A stretch of DNA of 64,000 nt, from assembly GCF_005222805.1 (NCBI RefSeq), contig NZ_STGC01000005.1:1837651-1901650 (forward strand). The letters are read 5' to 3'. The notes below the pieces were generated by a model that was not told the origin of the DNA, searched no databases, and was given only the letters and a program-made list of their open reading frames with translations. Positions 8,893-17,061 of the stretch are shown here, piece by piece (position 1 is the stretch's first letter; the number at the start of each line of letters is the position of its first letter). The position numbers and the translations under genes were made by a program. The DNA comes from Devosia sp. FKR38 (GTDB lineage: Bacteria; Pseudomonadota; Alphaproteobacteria; Rhizobiales; Devosiaceae).

Positions 8893-8981
8893 CGGTCGGC
8901 CCGACTCCTTGAGATTGTTGACAAAAACCATGCACTGTTCGCCGCAGGCTGTCGATGCAATGCGCCCACCGCTTGCCCAAC

Positions 8982-9003
8982 AAAAAAGGGCCCCGTGGGG
9001 CCC
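8982..9003 (-). terminator. Rho-independent terminator of the cold-shock gene
   Basis: GGGCCCC, a two-base loop and GGGGCCC, followed on the minus strand by six T residues, lie 30 bp past the stop codon of the cold-shock gene. Confidence 0.88.
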
Positions 9004-9034
9004 TTCGAACGCGCTGAACAGAAGATCGAGGATC

Positions 9035-9250
9035 TTAGCTGAGCAGGGTCAGATTGGTCGCCGACACCTTGCCGTCACGGCCGGTCTCGAGCTCATAGGT
9101 CACCTTGTCGCCTTCATACAGGCCCTGCAGGCCCGAACGCTGAACAGCGGAGATATGGACGAAAGCATCCTTCTCGCCGTTTTCGGGCGAGATGAAGCCG
9201 AAGCCCTTGGTGGTGTTGAAGAATTTGACGGTACCGGTGATGGTAGCCAT
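9035..9250 (-). CDS. CspA-family cold-shock protein
   Basis: A 71-residue single-stranded nucleic-acid-binding beta-barrel of the cold-shock domain family. It keeps RNP1 as KGFGFISP and RNP2 as DAFVHIS, plus the N-terminal TGTVKFFN strand. Such proteins act as RNA chaperones. It is monocistronic, with its own terminator and almost 290 bp of upstream DNA, enough for the long structured 5' leader typical of csp mRNAs. Whether it is cold-induced cannot be told from sequence. Confidence 0.93.
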   Translation of the reverse strand: MATITGTVKFFNTTKGFGFISPENGEKDAFVHISAVQRSGLQGLYEGDKVTYELETGRDGKVSATNLTLLS

Positions 9251-9439
9251 GGAACTCAGTCCTCACGAAGTGGTCGCCGCTGCAGCGGCTAACGGTTGAA
9301 AACGGACCAGAGAAAAGTCCGGCCTAACGATTCACAAATCAGGAGATAGCCAAGTTCCCGGTCAGACCGGTCGTTCAGATAGCACGAGACAGTGTCGTAG
9401 GCCTAAAATATGGCGGCTATCGTCTGGAAATTCAAGACA

Positions 9440-9454
9440 GTTTGCAGTGCAAAC
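9440..9454. promoter_or_regulatory. Perfect 15-bp palindrome, possible operator
   Basis: GTTTGCA, one central base and TGCAAAC form a perfect dyad between the cold-shock gene and the lipoprotein terminator. It resembles a dimeric repressor site, but no cognate regulator is evident nearby. It lies about 190 bp upstream of the cold-shock start codon. Confidence 0.35.
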
Positions 9455-9458
9455 GAAA

Positions 9459-9490
9459 CGCCCGGCCTGGAGACTTGTCCAGGCCGGGCG
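9459..9490 (-). terminator. Terminator of the glycine-zipper lipoprotein gene
   Basis: A 13-base arm CGCCCGGCCTGGA pairs perfectly with TCCAGGCCGGGCG across a six-base loop, and the minus-strand continuation is GTTTCGTTTG. It is placed 50 bp after the lipoprotein stop codon. Confidence 0.8.
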
Positions 9491-9539
9491 CGAAACGCGT
9501 TAATGTGGCGGCGGCACAACAGTGTGTGCGGCTGTCATC

Positions 9540-9812
9540 TTAGCCACGCGGGCAGGTGTCGCGGTAACGGCTGCCGTCGTTGCGCTGATACACGCACATC
9601 GTGTTGCTGCCTTCGACGCGGCCGACCATGCTGCCGGCAGCCGCGCCGACAACACCACCAACACCAGCGCCCACAGCCGTGCCCAGCAACGAGCCAGTCG
9701 TCGCAGCGCCAACGATCGCGCCAGCGCCGGCGCCAACAGCAGCGCCCTGCTGCGTGGTGGTGCAAGCGGCAAGAGACAGAACAGTCGCGGCCAGGATCAG
9801 GATCTTATGCAT
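9540..9812 (-). CDS. Small glycine-zipper lipoprotein
   Basis: A 90-residue exported lipoprotein. The N-terminus MHKILILAATVLSLAAC is a signal peptide with a lipobox ending in Cys. The middle is a chain of Gly and Ala residues (GAAVGAGAGAIVGAATTG and similar) typical of glycine-zipper 2TM domains, which form tight membrane helices. The C-terminus, CVYQRNDGSRYRDTCPRG, has two Cys that could form a disulfide. The ATG at 9812 follows GGGAG. Related proteins sit in the outer membrane or periplasm; no specific role can be given. Confidence 0.82.
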   Translation of the reverse strand: MHKILILAATVLSLAACTTTQQGAAVGAGAGAIVGAATTGSLLGTAVGAGVGGVVGAAAGSMVGRVEGSNTMCVYQRNDGSRYRDTCPRG

Positions 9813-9881
9813 GGTGGTACTCCCGTTGAAACAGCACGGGCACACTGCCCCACTGCATGTTTATTAACAAATCACTTCACT

Positions 9882-10265
9882 CTAGAAAGAGCCGGATTTG
9901 TGGCGGCGGACCACAATTGCCGCGAATGCTAACAGGAGCCACGCCAGGATCATGGCCGCGCCGCCGATGGGCGCAGCCATCGGGAAGAGGCTATGTCCCT
10001 GCCATTCGCGCATCCCCAGGTCAGCCACGAACACCGCCGTGCCGGCCGCCAGCAGCAGTCCGGCCCGCGACAGCCAAGGCCGCCGGGACAGCAGCGCCAG
10101 GGCCAGCAGGGCCGGCCCATGCGCCAGGCAGATGCTGGCAATCGCCGACAGATTGCGCGACTCTCCCGCGTGCGATGCCGCTGCCGCCGCCATCACGCCA
10201 ACGGCCCCGATCAGCCCGGCCAACGCCAGCGTCAGGCGCTGCGTCCCCGTCATGCCCATGTCCAT
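9882..10265 (-). CDS. DUF423-like small membrane protein
   Basis: About 127 residues with four hydrophobic segments, consistent with the DUF423 (YgdD-like) family of inner-membrane proteins. The first segment, LTLALAGLIGAVGVMAAAAASHAG, matches the family's opening pattern. Several in-frame ATGs occur; the one at 10265 has AGGTGAG at good distance. The function of the family is not established. The gene is divergent from the MATE gene. Confidence 0.6.
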   Translation of the reverse strand: MDMGMTGTQRLTLALAGLIGAVGVMAAAAASHAGESRNLSAIASICLAHGPALLALALLSRRPWLSRAGLLLAAGTAVFVADLGMREWQGHSLFPMAAPIGGAAMILAWLLLAFAAIVVRRHKSGSF

Positions 10266-10359
10266 CATCTCACCTCGCCACCTGTTCAACGCCGCCGGCA
10301 CCCTTCCGCCCCAAGGCGGATTCGGCTAGAGCATCATGTTGCGAGTAGGACATTTTATC

Positions 10360-11775
10360 ATGATCGAGCAAGAACCGGTTGCGCCCGCCGGCGCGACCCA
10401 TCGGCCTGTTGCCGCCCTGAGCTGGATGGAGGAGTTGCGCGCCACGCTGACCCTGGCCTGGCCGCTGGTGATCGCCCAGCTCGCGCAGAATGCCCTGACC
10501 ACCACCGACGTCATCATGACCGGCTGGCTGGGGCCGCAATATCTGGCCGCCGGCACGCTCGCCTCGACCTTCCTGATGCCCTTCCTCGTGCTGGGCTTCG
10601 GCATTGTTGGCGCCGTCGCACCGCTGGTGGCGCAGGCGCGTGGCGCCCGCGACATCAAGGCGGTGCGCCGTGTGGTGCGCCAGGGCCTCTGGGCCTCTAT
10701 CGCTATTGCCACAGCCCTCCTCCCCCTGCTCTGGCAGGTGCGGCCGATTTTCGCTGCGCTCGGCCAGAACCCTGAGACCAGCGTCATGGCCGAAGGCTAT
10801 GTGCATGTCGCGGTCTGGATGTTCTATCCGGCCCTGGCCATGGTGGCCCTGCGCTCGCTGCTCTCGGCCTTTGACTCCACCCGCATCATCCTGGTCATCA
10901 CCGTTCTCGGCGTGGTCTTCAACGCGGCGGTCAACTACGTGTTGATCTTTGGCCATTTCGGTTTTCCGCGCCTCGAGCTGCGCGGCTCGGCCATTGCGAC
11001 CGTGCTGACCAATCTGCTGATGTTTGCCGCCATGCTGGCCTTTGTGCTGCGCGACCGGCGCTTCCGCCGCTTCCACATCCTGATCCGCTTCTGGAAGCCG
11101 GACTGGGCGCGTTTCCGCGAAATCTTCCGCATCGGCGGCCCCATCGGCCTGACCGTGCTGGCCGAGGTCAGCCTGTTCACCGCTGCCGCCCTGCTAATGG
11201 GCCTGCTGGGCACCGATGAAGTGGCGGCCCATGCCGTGGCGCTGCAGACGGCATCCATGGCCTTCATGGTCCCCCTGGGCCTGGGCATTGCCGCCACCGT
11301 GCGCGTTGGCGTTGCCTATGGCCGCAGCGACCCCGAAGGCATCCGCAAGGCGGGCTGGACGGCCTTTGCCCTGGGCACTGGCTTCATGACGCTGACCTGC
11401 GTGCTGTTCCTGACCCTGGGCCCCTGGATCGTCTCGCTGTTCCTCGACCGTGCCGCACCCGACAATGCCAATGCGATCGTCTTGGCCGCGACCTACCTGG
11501 TGGTGGCCGGTGTGTTCCAGATCGCCGATGGCGCCCAGGTCGTGGCGGCCCATGCCCTGCGCGGCCTCAGCGACACCAAGATCCCCATGCTGGTCGCCAT
11601 CATCGGCTATTGGGTCGTCGGCCTGCCAGTGGGCTATCTGCTGGGCTTCGTGTTGGGCTGGCGCGGCCTGGGCATCTGGATCGGGCTGGCGGCCGGCCTC
11701 GCGGCCGTGGCCGTGGTGCTGGTGACGCGCTTTGCCATGCGCGAACGGCTTGGGCTGCTGCGCCCGCGCAGCTAG
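10360..11775 (+). CDS. MATE-family multidrug efflux transporter
   Basis: A 471-residue inner-membrane exporter of the multidrug and toxic compound extrusion family (NorM-like), which expels cationic compounds in exchange for Na+ or H+. Twelve hydrophobic segments fall in two six-segment halves. Family patterns include LAWPLVIAQLAQNALTTTDVIMTGWLG in segment 1 and LPVGYLLGFVLGWRGLGIWIG near the end. The ATG at 10360 follows AGGACATTTT; an ATG at 10336 is also possible. The stop codon runs into a palindromic repeat. Substrates are unknown. Confidence 0.9.
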   Translation: MIEQEPVAPAGATHRPVAALSWMEELRATLTLAWPLVIAQLAQNALTTTDVIMTGWLGPQYLAAGTLASTFLMPFLVLGFGIVGAVAPLVAQARGARDIKAVRRVVRQGLWASIAIATALLPLLWQVRPIFAALGQNPETSVMAEGYVHVAVWMFYPALAMVALRSLLSAFDSTRIILVITVLGVVFNAAVNYVLIFGHFGFPRLELRGSAIATVLTNLLMFAAMLAFVLRDRRFRRFHILIRFWKPDWARFREIFRIGGPIGLTVLAEVSLFTAAALLMGLLGTDEVAAHAVALQTASMAFMVPLGLGIAATVRVGVAYGRSDPEGIRKAGWTAFALGTGFMTLTCVLFLTLGPWIVSLFLDRAAPDNANAIVLAATYLVVAGVFQIADGAQVVAAHALRGLSDTKIPMLVAIIGYWVVGLPVGYLLGFVLGWRGLGIWIGLAAGLAAVAVVLVTRFAMRERLGLLRPRS

Positions 11776-11776
11776 A

Positions 11777-11816
11777 GCGTTTCCGGCAAAGTGGGCACCA
11801 CTCTTGCCAGAAACGC
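11777..11816. repeat. Imperfect inverted repeat beginning at the MATE stop codon
   Basis: Arms GCGTTTCCGGCAA and TTGCCAGAAACGC (12 of 13 pairs) flank a 14-base loop. The left side is preceded by TAGA, whose TAG is the MATE stop codon. The same TAGAGCGTTTCC string occurs at the stop codon of the aminopeptidase gene (41542-41553). It looks like a dispersed extragenic palindrome and might also end the transcripts that converge here from the MATE gene and miaA. Confidence 0.6.
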
Positions 11817-11830
11817 GACCAAACAAGACA

Positions 11831-12709
11831 CTAAACCAGCGCGCGCCGCGGCCAGTCGCCGAAGCGGTTGCGGAACCAGGTGCGTTGCCGCTTGGCATAT
11901 TGCTGGGTGGCGATGGTGGCCAGCGTCACCGCCTCGGCTTCGGCCAGGCGCCCGGCCTGCCAGTCGGCAATCTCGCGCACGCCAATGGCCTTCATCACCG
12001 GCAGGCCCGGATCGAGCTCCAGCGCCATCAGCGCCGCAACTTCCGCCACCGCGCCGCTGCGCATCATGGCGGCAAAGCGCTGCGCAATGCGCTGGCGCAG
12101 CACCATGCGGTCCGGGTCGAGCACCATGCGCTCGACGTCGAAATCGCCCAGCACGCCGGCCTGCTTGTCATCCTGAAAGCTCGACAGGGTCCGCCCCGTC
12201 GCGCGCTTGACGGCAATGGCGCGGATCAGCCGCTGCGGATCGGCCACCTTGAGCCGCTCGGCCGCCTGCGGATCTTCTTGCTGCAACAGCGCCAGCCGCC
12301 CGGCCGCGTCGAGCCCGGCAATCTCGGCCTGCACCGCTGCGGTCAGCGCCTCGGGCACCTCGGGAATATCGGCAAAGCCATTGAGCAGCGCATCGAAATA
12401 GAGCCCGGTGCCGCCCACGAACAACAGCGGTGCATCGCCCGTCTCGGCCATGATGGCAGACACGTCGTCGAGCCACTGGCCGGTGGAGAAGCGCGTCGCC
12501 GCCGGCACGGTGCCATAGAGCCGGTGATCGGCCTGGAGCATTTCATGCGGCGCCGGCCGTGCCGTGATCACGCAAAGCGTGTCATACACCTGCATGGAAT
12601 CGGCGTTGACGATCACCGCGCCCTGTGCGCGCGCCATCTCGAGCGCCAGCGCCGACTTGCCGCTGGCAGTCGGACCCGCTATCAGAACGGCGCGCCTGCG
12701 GCCTTTCAC
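11831..12709 (-). CDS. miaA: tRNA dimethylallyltransferase
   Basis: MiaA adds a dimethylallyl group to N6 of A37 in tRNAs that read codons beginning with U. The 292-residue protein opens with the P-loop LIAGPTASGKSALA and contains NADSMQVYDTLCVITARP. It also has VGGTGLYFDALLNG and a C-terminal basic tail RQRTWFRNRF. The GTG start at 12709 is supported by GGAGG seven bases upstream. The longer in-frame stretch, which would overlap serB, does not resemble the family. It is divergent from serB, with only 24 bp between start codons. Confidence 0.94.
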   Translation of the reverse strand: MKGRRRAVLIAGPTASGKSALALEMARAQGAVIVNADSMQVYDTLCVITARPAPHEMLQADHRLYGTVPAATRFSTGQWLDDVSAIMAETGDAPLLFVGGTGLYFDALLNGFADIPEVPEALTAAVQAEIAGLDAAGRLALLQQEDPQAAERLKVADPQRLIRAIAVKRATGRTLSSFQDDKQAGVLGDFDVERMVLDPDRMVLRQRIAQRFAAMMRSGAVAEVAALMALELDPGLPVMKAIGVREIADWQAGRLAEAEAVTLATIATQQYAKRQRTWFRNRFGDWPRRALV

Positions 12710-12733
12710 CCTTTTCCTCCCCGAGTAGACCAC

Positions 12734-13606
12734 ATGCCGGTTCTCTGCCTTATCGCCAATCCCATCGATTCCGAACTCGACCCTGCCCTGGCGGCGGCGG
12801 TGGTAGAGCAAACCGGTGGGGAGCTCAACTGGCTCAATCACGGCATTGCCTGCGAGATCATCGAGCCGATGTCAACCGATGCGCTGTCTCTGGCCCGCCA
12901 GGTGATCGGCACGCGCCGCGTCGATGCGGCCCTGGTACCCACCGAAGGGCGCCGCAAGCCGGTGCTGGTGGCCGACATGGATTCCACCATGATCAACCAG
13001 GAGTGCATCGACGAGCTGGCAGCAGCCCTGGGCATCAAGGAACAGGTCGCCGACATCACCGATCGCGCCATGCGCGGCGAGCTCGATTTCGAAGCGGCCC
13101 TCGATACCCGCGTCGCCCTGCTCAAGGGGCTGGAGCGCAAGGTGATCGAAGAGGTTCGCCGCGAGCAGATTACCCTGGCCCCCGGCGGCCGCGCGCTGAT
13201 CCAGACCATGAAGGCCTATGGCGCCTATACCGCGCTGGTCTCGGGCGGCTTCACCTTCTTTGCCGACTTCTTTGCCAAGCGCATCGGCTTTGACGAGGCC
13301 ATCGCCAATGTCCTCGAGTTCGACGGCGACCGGCTCACCGGCACCGTCACCAAGCCCATTGTCGACAAGAGCACCAAGCGCCTGCGCCTCGAGGCCCTGG
13401 CCGCCGAGCGCAACCTGCCGCTCAGCCGCACCATGGCCGTGGGCGATGGCGCCAATGATCTCGACATGATCCGCATCGCCGGCTTTGGCGTTGCGCTGCA
13501 TGCCAAGCCCGCCGTCGCGGCCGAAGCCGGCATTCGCATCGACCACGGCGATTTGACGGCCCTGCTCTATCTGCAGGGCTATACGGAAGACGACATTGTG
13601 CGATGA
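12734..13606 (+). CDS. serB: Phosphoserine phosphatase
   Basis: SerB removes phosphate from O-phosphoserine in the last step of serine synthesis. The protein has 290 residues. The HAD-family nucleophile motif DMDSTMINQE starts at residue 81, motif II is in LVSGGFTFF and motif III-IV in VGDGANDLDMI. About 75 residues precede the catalytic domain, as in other proteobacterial SerB. No strong Shine-Dalgarno precedes the ATG, which lies only 24 bp from the divergent miaA start, so a very short leader is likely. It overlaps the next gene by 4 bp. Confidence 0.94.
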   Translation: MPVLCLIANPIDSELDPALAAAVVEQTGGELNWLNHGIACEIIEPMSTDALSLARQVIGTRRVDAALVPTEGRRKPVLVADMDSTMINQECIDELAAALGIKEQVADITDRAMRGELDFEAALDTRVALLKGLERKVIEEVRREQITLAPGGRALIQTMKAYGAYTALVSGGFTFFADFFAKRIGFDEAIANVLEFDGDRLTGTVTKPIVDKSTKRLRLEALAAERNLPLSRTMAVGDGANDLDMIRIAGFGVALHAKPAVAAEAGIRIDHGDLTALLYLQGYTEDDIVR

Positions 13607-14142
13607 GGCTGGAGACGAACCGCCTGGTCATCCGCCCATGGACGGACCGAGACTGCGCGCCCTTCGCCAGCATCAATGCCGATCCTGAGGTGCGTCGCTA
13701 CTATTACCCGGCGCTGCTTGATCAGGCGCAATCCGACGCGGTCATCGCCCAATGCATGGACCATCTTGACCGCCAAGGCTTTGCCTTCCTGGCGCTGGAG
13801 CGCCGCGACGATGGTGCCCTGATTGGCGGCGCCGGTCTGTCCATCACCGATGACGTCCCCGGAGGCCCGGCCATCGAGATCGGCTGGATTCTTGGCCGGC
13901 CATTCTGGCGGCAGGGCTATGCCAGCGAAGCCAGCCGGGCCTGGTTCGACTGGGGCTGGGCCCACGGCATGACCGAGATTGTCGGCTATACCTCGGCCAT
14001 TAACACCCCGTCGCGCCGCGCCATGGAATCACTGGGCATGCGCCGGACCCCAGCCGACGATTTTGCCGACGTGACTGTTCCCGAAGGCAATCCACTGCGC
14101 CCGCATGTGCTCTATCGGATCACCAATCCACGCCGACGCTGA
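13603..14142 (+). CDS. GNAT-family N-acetyltransferase (RimJ/RimL-like)
   Basis: A 179-residue acyl-CoA-dependent acetyltransferase. It begins MRLETNRLVIRPWTDRD, the pattern of the RimJ/RimL branch, and has the CoA-binding region IGWILGRPFWRQGYASEASRAW. The ATG overlaps the serB stop (ATGA), so translation is coupled. The acceptor substrate is unknown: RimJ/RimL relatives acetylate ribosomal protein N-termini, but many paralogues act on small molecules. Confidence 0.88.
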   Translation: MRLETNRLVIRPWTDRDCAPFASINADPEVRRYYYPALLDQAQSDAVIAQCMDHLDRQGFAFLALERRDDGALIGGAGLSITDDVPGGPAIEIGWILGRPFWRQGYASEASRAWFDWGWAHGMTEIVGYTSAINTPSRRAMESLGMRRTPADDFADVTVPEGNPLRPHVLYRITNPRRR

Positions 14143-14207
14143 GTTTAGGACTGCGCCATCACACCGGCCGATGCCGCCTGTTGCACCTTTCTGGATTGAA
14201 GTAGCAA

Positions 14208-14237
14208 AAAGCCGGCGCAGGTCCCTGCGCCGGCTTT
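14208..14237. terminator. Bidirectional terminator between the acetyltransferase gene and hflC
   Basis: Fourteen-base arms AAAGCCGGCGCAGG and CCTGCGCCGGCTTT pair perfectly around a two-base loop. T-rich tracts follow on both sides: TTTCCTATTTT on plus, TTTTTGC on minus. It separates two converging transcripts. Confidence 0.9.
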
Positions 14238-14260
14238 CCTATTTTCAGTGGCTGCCCGCT

Positions 14261-15364
14261 TTACTGTGCGGGCACGGCCGCCGGATCTGCTGCCGGGGGC
14301 GTCGACTCGGCCGGCGCCGGAACTTCGGTGCCCACCGTCGGGGTCAGCTGCGAGCCATCCTGCAGCGTCATGGTCGGCGCCGGGGTATCCTCAATGCCCA
14401 GCCCATCCAGGGCCGGTTCATTGCTGGTCGGCGCCGTCATCGGCGCTGCCGTCGGCTGGATCGGTGCTGCCGGGTTCGGGGTTGCCGCCGGCAGGCTGCC
14501 ATTGGAGCCGAAGTAGCGGAAGAACTCGCTTTCAGGCGACAGCACCATGGTGGTGCCAGTGCCCGGCAGCGCCTTCCGATAGGCCTGCATGGAGCGGTAG
14601 AACTCGAAGAATTCCGGGTTCTGACCATAGGCCGCAGCAAACAGACGGTTCCGCTCGGCATCGCCCGTACCACGGATGATTTCGGCATCACGGGTCGCGG
14701 CCGCCACAATTTCCACCGACTGACGATCGGCGATGGCGCGCAGCGACTGCGCCTGTTCCTGGCCACGGGCGCGCAGCAGCGCCGCTTCTGCCAGACGTTC
14801 CGCCCGCATGCGCTCGAACGTGGTTGCCGAAACCTCGGCGTCGAGATCGGTGCGCAGGATGCGAACATCCACTACATCGATGCCCAGTTCGGCCAGGTCT
14901 GGACGGATCAGGTCGCGCACTTCCTGCATCATCTGCGCCCGCTGTTCAGACAGCGCCGCATTGAATTCGCGCAGGCCATAGACCTGGCGCAGGGCGGAAT
15001 CAAGGCTCGCCCCGATACGGTCCTCGGCCACCGAAAGCTGGCCGGTTGCGCGTTCGCGGAACAGGCGCGGGTCGGAGATGCGATAGGTCAGGAAGGCATC
15101 AACCTGGTAGAAGGCATTGCCCGAAACCTGCACGCGCATATTGGCGATGTCATAGCGCAGCAGGCGATCTTCGATGATCTGCACGCTGTCCACGATATCG
15201 GTCGGCACCTTGAAATAGATGCCCGGCTCCTTGTGCACATCGGTGATCTGGCCGAAGCGCATGACGATGGCCTGTTCGCGCTCGTCCACGATGTAGAGCG
15301 AAGAAAAGACCACATAGAGGGCGCCCAGGATGAGGACGCCGATGATGATGAGACGGTTTTGCAT
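14261..15364 (-). CDS. hflC: HflC protease modulator
   Basis: HflC is an inner-membrane stomatin/prohibitin-family protein that, with HflK, surrounds and modulates the FtsH protease. One N-terminal membrane segment (RLIIIGVLILGALYVVFSS) precedes the SPFH domain, which includes VDEREQAIVMRFGQ and a later coiled-coil stretch. The 367 residues exceed the usual length because of an extra C-terminal tail of about 85 residues rich in Pro, Ala and Thr. It starts 3 bp after the hflK stop, so the two are coupled. No degP-type protease gene follows. Confidence 0.92.
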   Translation of the reverse strand: MQNRLIIIGVLILGALYVVFSSLYIVDEREQAIVMRFGQITDVHKEPGIYFKVPTDIVDSVQIIEDRLLRYDIANMRVQVSGNAFYQVDAFLTYRISDPRLFRERATGQLSVAEDRIGASLDSALRQVYGLREFNAALSEQRAQMMQEVRDLIRPDLAELGIDVVDVRILRTDLDAEVSATTFERMRAERLAEAALLRARGQEQAQSLRAIADRQSVEIVAAATRDAEIIRGTGDAERNRLFAAAYGQNPEFFEFYRSMQAYRKALPGTGTTMVLSPESEFFRYFGSNGSLPAATPNPAAPIQPTAAPMTAPTSNEPALDGLGIEDTPAPTMTLQDGSQLTPTVGTEVPAPAESTPPAADPAAVPAQ

Positions 15365-15367
15365 GAC

Positions 15368-16474
15368 TTAGTTCCCCGTCGTCTGAGTGGATTGGGCGCC
15401 GGACCGCAACTCAGGCAGCGGCAGATAGGGGATCACCCCCTGCCCGTTCTGGTCGTTCTCGATCAGCACCTTCTCGGACCCGCCCAGCACCTCTTCCATG
15501 GTTTCCAGGAACAGGCGCTTGCGCGTCACTTCGGGGGAATTGACATATTCGGCATAGACCGCGTTGAAGCGCTCGGCCTCACCGGTGGCTTCCTGCACGA
15601 CGCGGTTGGTATAGGCCGCCGCGTCTTCACGCAGCGCCGCCGCACGACCGCGGGCATCGCCCAGCAGCGTATTGGCATAGGAGCGGGCTTCTTCCTGCAG
15701 GCGCGTCTCGTCCTGGCGCGCACGCTGGACTTCGTTGAACGCATCGATCACTTCGGCCGGCGGGCCGGCGTTCTCGATCAGCACCTGGCTGACATTGACG
15801 CCCAGGCCATAGCTTTGCAGGATCGACTGGGTGATGGTCAGCACTTCGGTCGATACGCCGCTGCGGTCATCGCTATAGATGTCCTGCGCCGGACGGCGGC
15901 CGACCACTTCGCGCATCGCGCTTTCGGCAGCGAAGCGCACCATGGATTCCTGGTCGCGCACGTTGAACAGATACTGCACCGGATCGTTGATCGCCCAGAA
16001 CACCGAGAACTGCACGTTCACGATATTCTGGTCACCCGACAGCATCAGCCCGTCGCCGGACGCACTGCTGCGCGCGGTGCCGCTGGCATCGGCGACGCCG
16101 ATCTGGGTCTGGTTGACGGTGGTGACCACACGTTCGACGGTCTCGACCGGCCACAGGTGGAAATGCAGGCCCGGCAGCGACAGCTCGGGCTTGGGCGTGC
16201 CGAAACGCAGCTCGACGCCCACTTCCTGCGGATCAATGGTGTAGATGCTGTTCAGGCCCCAAAAGGCCACCAGCGCCAGCACACCGCCGACCAGCGCCCA
16301 GCGCCCGCCGGGAATGCCACCACGAAACTGGTCGCGGCCGCGGTTGAGAATATCTTCGAGATTGGGCGTATTGCCGCCGCCGGGCCGCCGCGGTCCGCCG
16401 CCGCCGCCAGGTGCCTGCCCCCAGGGGCCGCCAGTATTGCGGCCACCCCCGCCTCCGTTATTCTCCCACGGCAT
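15368..16474 (-). CDS. hflK: HflK protease modulator
   Basis: HflK partners HflC in the complex that modulates the FtsH protease. The first 45 residues are dominated by Gly, Pro and Asn (GGGGGRN, GGGGGPRR), the usual HflK N-terminal cytosolic tail. One membrane segment follows (WALVGGVLALVAFWGLNSIYTI), then the SPFH domain beginning DPQEVGVELRFG. The ATG at 16474 follows AAAGGGA. The upstream neighbour on the same strand is folA, 77 bp away. Confidence 0.93.
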   Translation of the reverse strand: MPWENNGGGGGRNTGGPWGQAPGGGGGPRRPGGGNTPNLEDILNRGRDQFRGGIPGGRWALVGGVLALVAFWGLNSIYTIDPQEVGVELRFGTPKPELSLPGLHFHLWPVETVERVVTTVNQTQIGVADASGTARSSASGDGLMLSGDQNIVNVQFSVFWAINDPVQYLFNVRDQESMVRFAAESAMREVVGRRPAQDIYSDDRSGVSTEVLTITQSILQSYGLGVNVSQVLIENAGPPAEVIDAFNEVQRARQDETRLQEEARSYANTLLGDARGRAAALREDAAAYTNRVVQEATGEAERFNAVYAEYVNSPEVTRKRLFLETMEEVLGGSEKVLIENDQNGQGVIPYLPLPELRSGAQSTQTTGN

Positions 16475-16551
16475 CGCGTCCCTTTCGGATAATTGTCACG
16501 TCGTTGCAGAGTTATATAGGCAAGCATTCCGCGCGATCAATGCGCCGCAGT

Positions 16552-17061
16552 CTACCGACGAGCGTACACATTGACGCGGTAGGCTGCTTCATCCTTCTCG
16601 CTGGGCACGACATCGGGGCTGTCGATCACCTGCCACACCGCCGGATCGATGGCCGGAAAGCGCACATCACCCTCTGGCGACAGGGCGATATGGGACACAT
16701 AGAGGCGGTCGGCCCGGTCCATCAACTGGGCATAGATCTCGCCGCCGCCGATGATCATGATCTCCTCAACGCCATCAGCCGTGGCGACCGCACGCGCCCG
16801 GTCCAGCGCCGCTTCAATGCTGGGCACCACCACGACGCCCTCTGGCTGATAGCCCGGCTGTCGGGTGATCACGATATTGGTGCGCCCCGGCAGCGGCTTG
16901 CCCACCGTCTCATATTGCTTGCGGCCCATCACCACCGGCTTGCCCATGGTGGTGCGGCGGAAGAACTGCATGTCGGACGGGATGCGCCAGGGAATGGTCT
17001 GATCGCTGCCGATCACGCCATTGGCCGCAACGCCCACGATCATGGCAACGCGCGGTGTCAT
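16552..17061 (-). CDS. folA: Dihydrofolate reductase
   Basis: FolA reduces dihydrofolate with NADPH to regenerate tetrahydrofolate for thymidylate, purine and Met synthesis. In 169 residues it shows the substrate-binding acidic residue at Asp30 in IPWRIPSDMQFFRR. The cofactor motif is VVMGRKQYETVG, with IGGGEIYAQ further on. Its ATG overlaps the stop of the preceding acetyltransferase gene by 4 bp. Its metabolic partner thyA lies 6.3 kb upstream on the same strand rather than next door. Confidence 0.94.
   Translation of the reverse strand: MTPRVAMIVGVAANGVIGSDQTIPWRIPSDMQFFRRTTMGKPVVMGRKQYETVGKPLPGRTNIVITRQPGYQPEGVVVVPSIEAALDRARAVATADGVEEIMIIGGGEIYAQLMDRADRLYVSHIALSPEGDVRFPAIDPAVWQVIDSPDVVPSEKDEAAYRVNVYARR

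Noticed and set aside
10336..10359. Eight extra N-terminal codons for the MATE protein
   Set aside because: They lie within a repeat-like sequence and do not resemble the family; the ATG at 10360 is preferred.
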